Below, in pieces: positions 43,734 through 54,800 of a stretch of 64,000 nt of DNA (the first letter of the stretch is position 1; each line of letters starts with the position of its first letter). A program made the translations under genes and the position numbers. The stretch spans positions 1 to 64,000 of the forward strand of contig NVWB01000002.1 of NCBI GenBank assembly GCA_002733575.1, in the 5' to 3' direction. The notes below the pieces were generated by a model. That model was given only the letters and a program-made list of their open reading frames with translations, was not told where the DNA came from and ran no database searches. This DNA is from Blastopirellula sp. (lineage in GTDB: Bacteria; Planctomycetota; Planctomycetia; Pirellulales; Pirellulaceae).

Positions 43734-44069
43734 ATGAAATCTGACACTCCCCACATAAAAATACTCACGCTGGTTACTCTGTTGTTTGCTAGCATCTGGA
43801 CACTACAAACCAGCGAGATAATTTCTGAAGCCCAAGCGGTCAAGGTTCCCAACTTAAAGCAAACGCTCACCGCGGGACTAAAGGCTCGAAAAACGAAAGA
43901 GCATGAATTTATTGCCAAAGTGGTAGTCTTGGTTAATAATGGAAAGCTTCCGTTGAAAACTGTGATGACCTCGTTTAAATGGGCGAGATCAAAAGATGAC
44001 AAAATCCCATTCATCTATTTTGAAAACGCTTTGCGTAAACAGGCCAAGAAGATCAAGGTGACTATCTAA
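43734..44069 (+). CDS. Small exported basic protein
   Basis: A 111-residue protein with an N-terminal hydrophobic signal (about 8-24, KILTLVTLLFASIW) and a lysine-rich mature part (LKQTLTAGLKARKTKEHEF, LRKQAKKIKVTI). The order and spacing of FIAKVVVLVNNGKLP and VMTSFKWAR suggest a small helical domain. Neighbouring genes are unrelated. I do not recognise it beyond a small secreted planctomycete-type protein. Confidence 0.7.
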   Translation: MKSDTPHIKILTLVTLLFASIWTLQTSEIISEAQAVKVPNLKQTLTAGLKARKTKEHEFIAKVVVLVNNGKLPLKTVMTSFKWARSKDDKIPFIYFENALRKQAKKIKVTI

Positions 44070-44516
44070 ACTAGTTACTTTTGTTTGATCAAAATGTCTC
44101 TCAGAAATTTCTGTGAATAAATCTTATTTATCAGCGAAACCTGCCCCACTTTCTGGCGTTTAAATATTTATATTCGGTCTGTCACATTAACAAGACATAT
44201 CGATTGAAATTTTCGTAGAAGCTGTGGGTTATCGCAGATCAATCTTCTGTTAATTTGGGCATACGAACAATAATCGCGCGGTTGAGTTCATCCTATTAAC
44301 CGGACAGAGAAATCTTATTGAGCATAGTGCATGGCAAATCTATCAAGCATAGATTTGCAGTAATGTGTATTTCTTTGTTTTGTGCCTGAAGATATATCGG
44401 CAATATCCCACCACCAAATAACGTGTCCCAAATAACACGCCCACCAGAGATCGCTGTTTATTCTGCAAAGTAAATACGCTGCGATCTTCGTGTTCACTAG
44501 AAGAGAAACTAGCCAG
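44070..44516. other. AT-rich intergenic region with one perfect hairpin
   Basis: No gene is seen. A 10-bp perfect stem-loop lies at 44334-44358; otherwise nothing stands out. Confidence 0.5.
44334..44358. repeat. Perfect 10-bp stem-loop
   Basis: GCAAATCTAT (44334-44343) and ATAGATTTGC (44349-44358) around CAAGC. There is no T-run on either strand. It is 160 bp before the next gene and could be an operator or an RNA element. Confidence 0.55.
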
Positions 44517-45098
44517 ATGAACAACAATCCGCGCTTCCAATACCTTCAAACTCTATTGCCAGCAATCGTGTTAATTACAATTGGGCTCATGATGTTTGGA
44601 GAGCCCTATCACAAGCAAGCGCAGCGTCAATTGCTTCTAGCATCGGTCCAGAATATTAATTTTCTATCATCAGATCAATTTGAACTGCAATATGAAGAGG
44701 AGTTTGTTGGCCACAATGATCAGACATGCCATCTTTTTGTCTTCTCAAAACCCTCGGCTTCAGACGGGCAAAAGGAAATAAATCGAATTGTTATTGCCGA
44801 TGCCGATTATCGATTATTGATCAGTGATGACCAGATGCATGACACGCAATTCTCAAATGCTGTACTGCTACTAAATGTTGGTAAACCTGTCTTAGAAATT
44901 GTACGGCATCAAGAAGGTACGCCTGTTCGTATTCTTGTTGACCGATTTGATGTTTCGTCTTCAGGTATTCAAACAACTCAACGAGTGGGCTTCGTACCTT
45001 TAGAGCCGAGCGAAAAATCCCCTCGAATACATGGTCGAAAGCGAAACAAGAATCGATTGTTTGTTCGACAACTGATGAAAAGTTACTCTCGAACATAA
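44517..45098 (+). CDS. Membrane-anchored hypothetical protein
   Basis: The ATG at 44517 gives 193 residues; a GTG nine codons earlier also exists. One N-terminal membrane helix lies at about 11-28 (LLPAIVLITIGLMMF), followed by a soluble, beta-rich extracytoplasmic domain (QFELQYEEEFVG, HLFVFSKPSA, NRIVIADADYRLLI). The basic end (GRKRNKNRLFVRQLM) is unusual. No family is recognised. A terminator immediately follows the stop. Confidence 0.7.
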   Translation: MNNNPRFQYLQTLLPAIVLITIGLMMFGEPYHKQAQRQLLLASVQNINFLSSDQFELQYEEEFVGHNDQTCHLFVFSKPSASDGQKEINRIVIADADYRLLISDDQMHDTQFSNAVLLLNVGKPVLEIVRHQEGTPVRILVDRFDVSSSGIQTTQRVGFVPLEPSEKSPRIHGRKRNKNRLFVRQLMKSYSRT

Positions 45099-45126
45099 AA
45101 CAAGCCGCATTGGTTGCGGCTTGTTT
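45098..45126. terminator. Bidirectional terminator
   Basis: AAACAAGCCGCA with TGCGGCTTGTTT around a 5-base loop, placed between the convergent genes at 44517 and 45156. Confidence 0.85.
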
Positions 45127-45155
45127 TATAAGTTGGTTCGGCAACAATTGAAACT

Positions 45156-46616
45156 CTACGCCAAGATTCCCTGAACCACTTCTCCGTGGACATCGGTTAA
45201 TCGATAATCTCGCCCGGAAAAGCGGTAAGTTAAACGCGTATGATCGAACCCTAGCAAGTGCATGATGGTTGCTTGAAGATCGTGGACGTGAACTTTGTTT
45301 TCTGCCACTTTGAATCCTAGTTCGTCACTGGCTCCGTAGGTAATGCCCGGTTTGATTCCGCCGCCTGCCATGAACATGGTGTAACAGTCGGGGTAATGAT
45401 CTCGGCCCAGCACGGCACTTTTGGCCGTGCGTCCTTCGCGGAATGGTGTTCTGCCGAACTCTCCACCCCATACAATTAAGGTGTCTTCTAACATGCCGCG
45501 TTGTTTTAGATCTTTGATTAATGCGGCGACAGGTTGATCCATAGTTCCACAGCGATCCGTTAATCCTTTTCCTAATCCTCTGGTTGCATTAGTTCCGTGG
45601 AAGTCCCAACCCCAATCAAACAGTTGAATGTAGCGGACCCCTTTTTCGACCATCCGGCGTGCCAGTAAACAGTTATTGGCAAAGCTGGCTTCCCCTGGTT
45701 TGGCGCCATACATGGCCAGTGTTTCGGCCGTTTCTTGCGTGATGTCCATCGCATCCGGCGCAGTTACTTGCATGCGATAGGCAAGTTCGTACTGAGAAAT
45801 TCTGGTCTCGGTCTCCGGCTGTCGATTCTTTTCTAGTTCAATCTGATTTAAGTCTTTGAGTGCATCTAAAGTCAGCCGACGCACATCGCGTGACATCCCT
45901 TTGGGGTTGGAAAGATAAAGCACAGGGTCGCCTTTGGAGCGACATTGCACGCCCTGATAAACCGAAGGCAGAAATCCACTGCCCCACGCACTTTTGCCCG
46001 CACTAGGATTGGTTCCGCCTGAGAGTAATACCACATAGCCGGGCAAGTTTTGATTTTCTGTGCCTAATCCATACGTCACCCAAGACCCCATGGCCGGCCG
46101 ACCCATGCGTGGTGAACCTGTATACAGTAGCAGTTGAGCTGGTGCGTGATTAAACTGGTCAGTGTTCATCGATTTAATGAAGCAGAGATCATCGACCACA
46201 TCTTCTAAGTGTGTCAACGCGTCAGATAGCCACGCTCCGCTTTCGCCACATTGGCGAAACTTATGCGGCGAGCCCATCAGTTTGGGTTTGCCTTTGGTGA
46301 AGGCAAATTCTTTCCCTTCCAAAAAGGCATCAGGGCAATCTTCATCATTGCGTTTCACCAGTTCTGGTTTGTTATCAAACAAATCAAGATGCGGCGGCGA
46401 ACCGGCCATGTGCAAGTAGATGACCGATTTTGCTTTACCTGGAAAGTGCGGTTGCTTGGGTGCGAGTGGGCCTGTAGCTGCACTGGTGGTTGAATCGGCA
46501 CCAGCTTCGGATTGCAACAACGAGTTCAGTGCAATGCCACCTAGCCCGACTTGGCACGATTGCAAAAACTGGCGGCGTGTGACTTGTTTGAGATGTTCTA
46601 AATGTAAATTCATCAT
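45156..46616 (-). CDS. DUF1501 protein, Tat-exported
   Basis: A 486-residue protein with a twin-arginine signal (VTRRQFLQSCQVGLGGIAL). The DUF1501 body has VIYLHMAGSPPHLDLFDNK, DDLCFIKSMNTDQFNHAP, YVVLLSGGTNP, LFDWGWDFHG, IVWGGEFGRTPF and GRDHYPDCYTMFMAGGG. It starts 53 bp after the DUF1549/DUF1553 gene on the same strand. This pairing recurs throughout planctomycetes, so the two products probably act on the same extracytoplasmic substrate, which is unknown. Confidence 0.93.
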   Translation of the reverse strand: MMNLHLEHLKQVTRRQFLQSCQVGLGGIALNSLLQSEAGADSTTSAATGPLAPKQPHFPGKAKSVIYLHMAGSPPHLDLFDNKPELVKRNDEDCPDAFLEGKEFAFTKGKPKLMGSPHKFRQCGESGAWLSDALTHLEDVVDDLCFIKSMNTDQFNHAPAQLLLYTGSPRMGRPAMGSWVTYGLGTENQNLPGYVVLLSGGTNPSAGKSAWGSGFLPSVYQGVQCRSKGDPVLYLSNPKGMSRDVRRLTLDALKDLNQIELEKNRQPETETRISQYELAYRMQVTAPDAMDITQETAETLAMYGAKPGEASFANNCLLARRMVEKGVRYIQLFDWGWDFHGTNATRGLGKGLTDRCGTMDQPVAALIKDLKQRGMLEDTLIVWGGEFGRTPFREGRTAKSAVLGRDHYPDCYTMFMAGGGIKPGITYGASDELGFKVAENKVHVHDLQATIMHLLGFDHTRLTYRFSGRDYRLTDVHGEVVQGILA

Positions 46617-46669
46617 TACTCTCTTTTTGTATAAACAACCTGTCTATCAGGTATTATTCTCGTTGTAGT

Positions 46670-49528
46670 CTAGCGAGACAGATATTCGTCAAGGTTCATC
46701 AGCACATTACAAACCAAAGTCCAACTGGCCAAGTCAACGGCTTTCATATTTTCTGGCAGCGGACCCAAGGGTTCGGTAGCGATGAACATCGCCTGTTCTG
46801 GCTCGGCAGCATAATGCTCACTGGCCGCTTGAAACAGCGTGACCAGCCGATCTCGTTCGATATCACTCGGGTAGCGGGCCAAACTCAAGCGAAAGGCATA
46901 CGTGGCCTGCTCTTCAAGTGTCTTGCCACCTTCGGCATGAAGTCGGCGAGCTAGTGCCTGCGCGGCTTCGATATAAACCGAATCGTTCAAAGTGACCAGT
47001 GCTTGCAGCGGAGTATTGGTTTGAACACGTCGAATCAGGCAGACTTCACGGCTGGGTGCATCAAATGTGGCCATCGATGGATACGGGGTGGTACGTCTCC
47101 AACTGGTGTACAATCCTCGACGATAGCGGTCTTCGCCAGGGCTGGTTTGCCAATCGGTTGAACCACCAAAAGCGGCCTTGATTCCTAGCTGAGGTTGAGG
47201 CGGACGAACCGAAGGGCCGAGCATCTTTTTGCTTAATAGACCTGAGACTGCGAGTGCCTGATCACGAATCATTTCTGCCGAAAGTCGAAAACGGGGGCCA
47301 CGGCTAAATAGTCGATTTCTGGAATCAACTTCTAGCTTATGCGGTGTTGCTTCTGCCGTTTGGCGATAGGTGGAGGAAACCACAATTTGCTTGATCAAGC
47401 GTTTGACGTCCCAGCCATGTTCAACAAAGTCGACCGCCAAGTAGTCAAGCAACTCTTGATGCGAAGGCAATTCACCTTGCGAACCAAAGTCTTCGCTAGT
47501 TTCGACAATCCCGATCCCAAATAGTTGTTCCCAATATCGATTGACCACCACTCTGGCAGTCAAAGGGTTCTTCTCCGAAGCTATCCATTGGGCCATGGTA
47601 AGTCGAGTGGGTTCTTTGTCAGCAGGGAATTCATGGAAGTTCTGCAAAACTCCAGCAGAGACTTCGTCTCCTTTAATCTGGTAATTGCCACGAATTTGAA
47701 TCTGAGTTTTGCGGCGTTTGTCGCCCATTAGTTCTCGCATAATCGGCGTGGTAATTGGCTTGATGCCAGCGAGTTGTTTCTTTTGGTTCTCTAGTTTTTT
47801 GGTCAACACTTCAAGTTCGGGCGAGACAATATTGTCATAGCTGGCGATACTTTGTTGTTGCTCTTTGGTTAAGTCCTTCGCATCTTGCGGAATGGCGTAT
47901 TCGTCACTAGGGTTCGGATACTCTTTCGATCGATGAACCCAAACAGGCTTACGTTGTTCATCGAGTGCAATCACGCGATAATCCTTCAGCCGGTTTCCTA
48001 CGCCACCATCAGTTCGATTCCAGACAACTACTTTGTCGATTAAGGTCGATTCTTTCAGTTTAAGTTCCCACCAAGGGTTGTCTTCGGCTTTGGTATGCGT
48101 GGTGCTTTTTGCCGTGGTATAATCACCATCGGTGTTGCCATCGATTGCCAATTTTGGCGGTCCGCCGAAGTCGGTCGTTATTTGAGTGGCTGTTCCCTTT
48201 ATGGCCAAGTTCTCTTCGCCTGCGAAGACTTGCACTTCAGCCAGTGAAAGAAAAACACCTTTGCCCATGTTTTCAACACGAACATATTTCACTTTCAAAG
48301 GGCCTTCCGGCAATTTTACTTCGGCAGGGTTACTCTTTTTGTAGTCTTCAATCTCTTTGGTAGTTGCACTGACTTGTTGTTTTAATTCTTCTTGACGTTT
48401 TAGTTGTTCAGGCGTGTAGTTCGATAACGTAGGTGCTTCGTTTCCTCGGTCGGCATCTTCTGTGTTATTCAGAATGGCGAAGAACTGGAAGTATTCTTCC
48501 TGAGAAATCGGGTCAAACTTGTGGCTGTGACACTGGGCACATTCCATCGTCAGGCCCATCCAGACAGCAATGGTTGTGTTCACTCTGTCAACTAAAGCCG
48601 CGTTGCGGAATTCTTCGTCGTTGGTGCCTCCTTCGCTATTGGTCATCGTGTTACGATGAAACGCGGTAGCGATCAATTGATCTTCGGTAGGGTTCTCTAG
48701 CATATCGCCTGCCAGTTGCTCAATTGTAAATTGATCATACGGCATGTTGCTGTTGAGTGATTGAATGACCCAGTCTCGATACTTCCAAATCGTACGGGCA
48801 GGGTCTTGAGCATAGCCGGCCGAATCGGCATAGCGGGCCATGTCTAACCAAACGCGGGCCCAGCGTTCGCCATAGGCGTTTTTCTCTAACAGGCGATCCA
48901 CCAATTGTTCATAAGCATCTACAGATTCATTGGCAACAAAATGATCGACTTCGGCCAGGGTTGGCGGGAGACCTGTGATGGCTAACGACAGTCGTCGGAT
49001 TAATATCGTTCGATCTGCTTCAGCTGCTGGCTTGATACCCGCCGCTTCGAGCTTTGATAATACATAATTATCGATAGGGCTTCGTACCCATTTCTTGTTG
49101 CTTACTTTTGGCAGGGGAGATTTCTTGGGGTTGTCAAACGACCAGTGCTTCGCAAATTTGGCGCCTTCGGTAATCCAGCGTTTGAACAGCTTGACTTCTT
49201 TGTCAGAAAGCCTCTCACCCACTTCCGGCGGCGGCATCATTTCTGATTCATCATCCGAGGTAATTCGGTTGATCAGTTCGCTCTCGGAAATATCGCCAGC
49301 CACAATCGCGGTCAGCCCACTTTCTAGTTCACTGGTGGCAATCTGTTGATCGTCTAACCGCAGGCCGGCCTCTTGATGTTCTTCATCAGGCCCGTGACAT
49401 TGAAAACATTTGCGAGAGAGGATGCTTCGAATATCTTTGGCAAAATCGACCGGTTGTTCGGCGACTGCTGTACTGACAAAGCAGAAGAAACCGAACGTGC
49501 AAAACAAACGCCAAGTTAAATTGATCAT
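46670..49528 (-). CDS. PSCyt1-DUF1549-discoidin-DUF1553 protein
   Basis: The ATG at 49528 gives 952 residues with a signal peptide (CTFGFFCFVSTAVAEQ). The domain order is a planctomycete cytochrome-like PSCyt1 domain with haem motif CFQCH (Cys41, Cys44, His45), DUF1549 (RRLSLAITGLPPTLAEVD, WARVWLDMARYADSAGY, with a second CxxCH in ECAQCHSHKF), an F5/8 discoidin-like carbohydrate-binding region (about 430-540) and DUF1553 (NRYWEQLFGIGIVET, PLQALVTLNDS). It is the first gene of a unit with the DUF1501 gene. An extracytoplasmic redox role is inferred from the CxxCH motifs. Confidence 0.93.
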   Translation of the reverse strand: MINLTWRLFCTFGFFCFVSTAVAEQPVDFAKDIRSILSRKCFQCHGPDEEHQEAGLRLDDQQIATSELESGLTAIVAGDISESELINRITSDDESEMMPPPEVGERLSDKEVKLFKRWITEGAKFAKHWSFDNPKKSPLPKVSNKKWVRSPIDNYVLSKLEAAGIKPAAEADRTILIRRLSLAITGLPPTLAEVDHFVANESVDAYEQLVDRLLEKNAYGERWARVWLDMARYADSAGYAQDPARTIWKYRDWVIQSLNSNMPYDQFTIEQLAGDMLENPTEDQLIATAFHRNTMTNSEGGTNDEEFRNAALVDRVNTTIAVWMGLTMECAQCHSHKFDPISQEEYFQFFAILNNTEDADRGNEAPTLSNYTPEQLKRQEELKQQVSATTKEIEDYKKSNPAEVKLPEGPLKVKYVRVENMGKGVFLSLAEVQVFAGEENLAIKGTATQITTDFGGPPKLAIDGNTDGDYTTAKSTTHTKAEDNPWWELKLKESTLIDKVVVWNRTDGGVGNRLKDYRVIALDEQRKPVWVHRSKEYPNPSDEYAIPQDAKDLTKEQQQSIASYDNIVSPELEVLTKKLENQKKQLAGIKPITTPIMRELMGDKRRKTQIQIRGNYQIKGDEVSAGVLQNFHEFPADKEPTRLTMAQWIASEKNPLTARVVVNRYWEQLFGIGIVETSEDFGSQGELPSHQELLDYLAVDFVEHGWDVKRLIKQIVVSSTYRQTAEATPHKLEVDSRNRLFSRGPRFRLSAEMIRDQALAVSGLLSKKMLGPSVRPPQPQLGIKAAFGGSTDWQTSPGEDRYRRGLYTSWRRTTPYPSMATFDAPSREVCLIRRVQTNTPLQALVTLNDSVYIEAAQALARRLHAEGGKTLEEQATYAFRLSLARYPSDIERDRLVTLFQAASEHYAAEPEQAMFIATEPLGPLPENMKAVDLASWTLVCNVLMNLDEYLSR

Positions 49529-49742
49529 AGACAGATTCCAACGAAGACCGGATAGGAGTTGTGGATAAAGGCGGGGCACAAAACGTGTGATTTATTACCA
49601 TTCATTATCGTTGAAATGGCCTAATCTCGCAATCGGATTTTTTCATCAACTCGATTCAAGCCATGTAATAAAACAAATTGTGCGCAAGTTTGTGACAATT
49701 TGCCCATGATTGAGCGGACATAACCTAATTAATGGATAGTGA

Positions 49743-51794
49743 CTATTTTGACTTTAGTTGCCATTTTTCGTCAAAGAAATCGGCTGCGACCACCTTGCCT
49801 GGCCACACGGTTCCTGGCGGTGTCTTTAAATCAATGATCGCCCAGTCTGGTAACATTGGCACCTGGCGGGCATTGTTCAGATAGGCGAATTCACGATAGG
49901 TAAAGCTACTGTTTAAAACGACGTACTTCTCTCGGTTTTTCGGGTTCGGATAAACGGCAATCAACGCATGATCAACGGCCGAGTATTTTTTATCTCCGGC
50001 TGATACAGATGATTTATTCCAATCTAAAGGAAGCTGCAAAACGACTTCTTTGATCAACAAGTTACTTTCCGGTGTTCCCCACAGAATCAAGTTGTGGTTC
50101 GCAATGTCTTCGGCTGTTACATCCGTATCATTTTTTACGCGAGCATATCCACGGAAGTGACGCCGCCAACTTTCAATGGCCCGGTTGAGTTCGCTATTGA
50201 CCCAGGCATCGACTTTCGCATGCGATGACTTGCCTGTAGGGCGAACAAACAGGAACGAGTCCATCAGGGCATCGTCGATAGGGCCTTGCAGATTATGCTT
50301 TTTGGCAAGGTTGTTACTGCCTGAAGCAATATCTGGTTGCGATTTAATTCGCCAGACATCGGTACTTAGATCGCGGATTAGTGAAACTTTTAAGGAACGA
50401 TCCGTGGAAGGAAGCACGGGAATCACATTGGTGTCAGAGCCATTGAGGATTCGTATCTCGATCTGACTGGGCCCTTCGATTGGCAGTTGGCCAGGTCCAA
50501 AGTTCAAGCTGAACGCATCAACATTTTCGGTCGCCACTTCAATCGCTCGTTGGGTCTGATCTGGTCGAACCAGTGCGGTGACATCGGTTCGCTCCCAATG
50601 GTTTTGCAGTGCATCAACGGTCAGCCATTTCATCCGGTTGTATTTCAACGTGTACGTGGTGAAATCGATGCGGAGAGGCACATTGTTGCGTCCGATCTTT
50701 TCGAGTGCATATAACCGGTCGTCGACAATCTTGGCCGAATCAGGGTGAATTTTATGTGCGGTTTGAGGACCAATGATGTGCGTTAGCTCCAGACCTTCTA
50801 ACAAGCAAGCTTCGGCCATAATATCAGCCGCTTGTTTTTGCCGGTCAATTTCTCCGCTGTACGCCACGGTCGGCACTTGTGAGAGATTGCGTGCATAGCC
50901 GGTGCAGTCGTACATGCCCCAGAGTTTCTTCTCCCACGGCATCGGTTTTAGAATTTCATTTTGGAATACCCTGAGAAATTCTTTGGTTTCAGAGAACCCG
51001 GCACCGGGGTTAGCGGCGAACCAGAGATCCGAATAATGCACAGCCATCTGCCAGCAACCTGCCCCGCCCATCGAAAAACCACGGATACTGATTCGGTCTT
51101 CGTCGACGAGGTAGTTTTGTTTGACTGAGTCAAGTGATTCGAGAACATCAATCTCGCCAGCGAATTTAAAAGCATTGCAATATCTTCCGTAAGGATGCAG
51201 CACAATGGTATCCCTGGGCGTGTAGTTGCCGCGGCTGGTACGGCGTTGTTTCAGGAATCCGTTTTCAGAAACCGTTTCACCCCGGCCGTGCAGCCAGACA
51301 TCAACGCGGTGATTGCGATGTGCCGAAAAGTCGTAGCTCTCTGGCACAATCACGCCATACGGCTGGTCGGTTCCATCGATCTTGGAAACAAACCCACGCA
51401 CCACCAAACCGGTTTGCGTGACCCACTGCGGCTTGCCAGCTTTGAGCTGAGCCGCACGCTGCATGCCCATTTCTAAATGTTCATAGGCGAATTTAATTTC
51501 CGCAGGCTTGAAAAACTCTTGGTACTCCAGGGCATCATGCACTGCTCGATACAGGATGGTGACATCTGGCAGCAACCGCTGTACTTGTGCGTCTTTACTA
51601 CGCTTCAACTGATCGATTTCAGTTTGAAGTTTTGCGAGCCCTGCTTTTAATGCGGCCTGATCTTCCTCAGGCACTTCGATACCCAAGCGAGGAATTCGAC
51701 GAACCGTATCAGGGTGATTGTCTGCTTCGCCATCGGCAAATAAGGCAGCAGGAAGCAACATCAAACCGGTAAGCAGTAATAAAGAGATTCGCAT
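49743..51794 (-). CDS. Exported alpha/beta-hydrolase (esterase/PHB-depolymerase-like)
   Basis: The ATG at 51794 gives 683 residues with a signal peptide (ISLLLLTGLMLLPAALFA). The hydrolase core (about 125-370) contains the oxyanion-side VDVWLHGRGE and the nucleophile elbow GFSMGGAG (Ser241). A His candidate is in GPQTAHKIHP. The C-terminal ~300 residues are beta-rich and carry no obvious catalytic motif. The substrate may be an ester-linked polymer, as for related feruloyl or acetyl esterases. A terminator separates it from the upstream giant gene. Confidence 0.85.
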   Translation of the reverse strand: MRISLLLLTGLMLLPAALFADGEADNHPDTVRRIPRLGIEVPEEDQAALKAGLAKLQTEIDQLKRSKDAQVQRLLPDVTILYRAVHDALEYQEFFKPAEIKFAYEHLEMGMQRAAQLKAGKPQWVTQTGLVVRGFVSKIDGTDQPYGVIVPESYDFSAHRNHRVDVWLHGRGETVSENGFLKQRRTSRGNYTPRDTIVLHPYGRYCNAFKFAGEIDVLESLDSVKQNYLVDEDRISIRGFSMGGAGCWQMAVHYSDLWFAANPGAGFSETKEFLRVFQNEILKPMPWEKKLWGMYDCTGYARNLSQVPTVAYSGEIDRQKQAADIMAEACLLEGLELTHIIGPQTAHKIHPDSAKIVDDRLYALEKIGRNNVPLRIDFTTYTLKYNRMKWLTVDALQNHWERTDVTALVRPDQTQRAIEVATENVDAFSLNFGPGQLPIEGPSQIEIRILNGSDTNVIPVLPSTDRSLKVSLIRDLSTDVWRIKSQPDIASGSNNLAKKHNLQGPIDDALMDSFLFVRPTGKSSHAKVDAWVNSELNRAIESWRRHFRGYARVKNDTDVTAEDIANHNLILWGTPESNLLIKEVVLQLPLDWNKSSVSAGDKKYSAVDHALIAVYPNPKNREKYVVLNSSFTYREFAYLNNARQVPMLPDWAIIDLKTPPGTVWPGKVVAADFFDEKWQLKSK

Positions 51795-51837
51795 AATGAA
51801 TGGCTCTAAGCGAAAGGGAGGGTCAGGTAAGAACAAA

Positions 51838-51870
51838 AGCAGCGGCCAAAACAAATGTTTGGCCGCTGCT
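51838..51870 (-). terminator. Rho-independent terminator of the ThuA-propeller-cytochrome gene
   Basis: AGCAGCGGCCAAA with TTTGGCCGCTGCT, a 7-base loop, then TTTTGTTCTT on the reverse strand. It lies 20 bp after the gene at 51890. Confidence 0.88.
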
Positions 51871-51889
51871 GTGAGAATACGGGCAGGGT

Positions 51890-54800
51890 CTACTTTTTCT
51901 TCAAGGTGCTAAGGTAGTCAACCACATCGACTAATTCTTGAATCGTGATTAGTTTTTGCAAATCATTCGGCATGACCGAGATGGAAAGCATTTTCAACTC
52001 TTCGACTTCGTCTTTGTTGAATGTGCGAGACAATCCTTCTTGGTTTTTAATCGTCACCGAATCAGCGGTTTCGCTGGTTTTTAAACCCGAGACGGCGGTG
52101 CCGTTGTCTAGCAACACGGCCCAGTTTTCGTAGTTGTGGCTGATACCGGCACTCGGATAAAGTACCGATTCAAAAAAGGCTTCACGCGAAAGCTTTGACC
52201 CTATTTCTGAAAGATCAGGCCCTACGTCTTTCCCTTGTTTATTCACAATATGGCACTTGTTACAGGTGCCAGTGGTTTCAAAAATCTTCTTTCCGGTGGC
52301 GACCGATCCACGTTGTTTTACCAACTCCGAAATCGCAGGGATCGGCTTATTATCTTTGGATGGTGGAGCCGGGAACAGCTTTTGTGCCTCTGCGCGAATC
52401 TCTTTGAAAATGACATTCGAGAGGCTCACCGCGGTCGCCTGTTGCAGGGCAGAATCAAGTGTGCCTGCTTTGACCAATTTCATCAATTGCTCGGCTCCCC
52501 CTTTGTTGGTTGCCAAAGCTTTAACAGCAATCCGGCGTAACTGCACATCTAGTTTGTTGTTTTTTACCAGTGGCAACATCAGGCCATTGATACCACCAGA
52601 AGCCGAGTTACCCATTGCAGTGGCCGTGGCAATCGCTAGTTCAATATCGTTGTCGTACAAAGGGCCATTGAGCAATTGAAATTGCTTCTTGTCTAACAAG
52701 ACGCGAACAGCTTCAACACCCAACGTGCTGCCTGGTTGTGCTTGAGCCATCTTCAGTAAAGTTGGGTAGTGATTCTTCAGATCAAATTTACTTACCAACT
52801 GCACATACTGCGAAGTCCCTTGCAGTTTGGTCAATGCTTTTTCTAGAGCTGCCGCTTTTTGTTTATCGCCTTGAATGTCAAATCTACCTAAGCGTTTAAT
52901 AGCTTCACCTAGGATAAAGCTGGCCGCCTCGCCTGACTTACTGGAATCACTAAACGCCAACTGGGCCATCGCTTGATTCTTGGTATCACCATTCGCCTGA
53001 AAATCAAACGCTCGGAAGTAGCGAGGTAAATCTGCTGCACTTGTAGAATCTTGGTTGATAATAATGACCAGCAAGTCGGTAGTTTTTGCTGCGCGACTTC
53101 GCCACACAATATCCCGGCTTGCTGTCGTGTTTAGCTTGTTTCCTACTTGAGCCAAGTAAGCATCCAGTCGAGCATCCCAGTGCAAGTCGGCCCCAATGCC
53201 GAGTGCTTCGAGATACCAACGGTCTTTGCCATCGTGCTTGGCGGCCAATTGGGCCCAAAGTCGGTTGGCTTCAGAGCTATCGGAAAAGCGTAACGCAATC
53301 GCGGCTTCTCTTCGGACTTGAACAGAGCGGTCGTTGACCACTTGGCTGACCACGCTGGCCGGGTCAAGTTGTAGTTGATGGGCCAAACGCAACCCAGTGA
53401 TGCGAATGTTGGCGTCTTTGTCTTTTAATGCGGTCTCAACATAGTGTGTACCGCGTCCTTCGATTTTGCTCAACAGCCATAACGCACGGGCACGCAAGCG
53501 AGGGTTTTTGTTCGATTGATACATGGTTAGCAACGCAGATTCCGCTTTGCTACCTTGCTGATGTAGTGCAGTCCAAGCCATATACCGGGCCGAACCATTC
53601 GGGCTGGCGAGTGCTTCAATAGCACCTTCGATGGAATCGAAATCATACTTGGGCACGGTGTACTTTGAACCTTTAGGGGCCACGCGGAACAGTCGCCCAC
53701 GATCTAAGTCACGCTGGGCATGTCCACCGACGCCTGGATCGTACCAGTCCGAGATGAACAACGATCCATCTGGTGCCACACACACATCAGCCGGACGGAA
53801 CCAGTTGTCGTTCTCTCCGTGAAGTACGTCTACAATTTCTGCCGAGTAGCCTGCACCATCATTTTTTGCCGGATAAGCACGTACAATGTTCGGTCCAGCA
53901 TCGCAGTGAATGACTTGATCCCAAAATACTTTGGGAAGCAATCGGCCTTCGTACACGCAGATACCAGTCGGCGAACCGGCATAGGTTTGAATCAAGTTAG
54001 GCACAACGCCTGGATCGTTTAAATGCCAATGTTGTAGCGGCACTTCTTTTTCCATATTGGTTCGCGGAACTTTCCAACCGGCCCCGGTCATTTGATCACG
54101 GTAACCATAGTTGCCGTATTGCATGACGTAGTTGATACGCACGCCCCGGTTGCCATCGTCGTCGTTATCGCTTTGCCAGAGTGTGCCGAAAGAATCGACC
54201 GCTACTTCGTAATTGTTACGGAAGTTATGGGCCAGAACTTCAAAGTCGCTGCCATCCATATTACAGCGAAATGGCATCCCTCCGATATAAGGTTTGCCGT
54301 TATCGATCACGGTGTTACCAGCCAAGTCGACCACAGGTTTGCCATCTTTATCGTGAACATACTTGCCGGTGTTGCCGACATTCCAATAGAGTTTTCCATC
54401 TGGGCCAAACGAGAACGAATGGGCCGAGTGATCGTGTTGGGGCTGCCCAGTGTTGGTGAACAGCATCTCTTTTTTATCGGGCTTGTCGTCGCCATCTAGA
54501 TCGGTGAATACAATGATATTCGGCGTGGCGGAAACAATCACTTTGTTTCCTAGAACACAAATACCCATGGCCGAATCAACATCTCGGCCTTGGTAATAAA
54601 CGATGGTTTTGTCAGAAATACCATCTCCGTTGGTATCTTCTAGAATGAGAATCCGGTCACCTTCGGGGCGTGAACCATTGTTGCGACGATAGTTCATTAC
54701 ATCGCAAACCCAAATTCTGCCACGATGATCGACATCAATGTTGGTGATACTTTTCAGGTCAGGTTCAGCGGCAGAAAGCGTGGCTACTAGGTCATCATGA

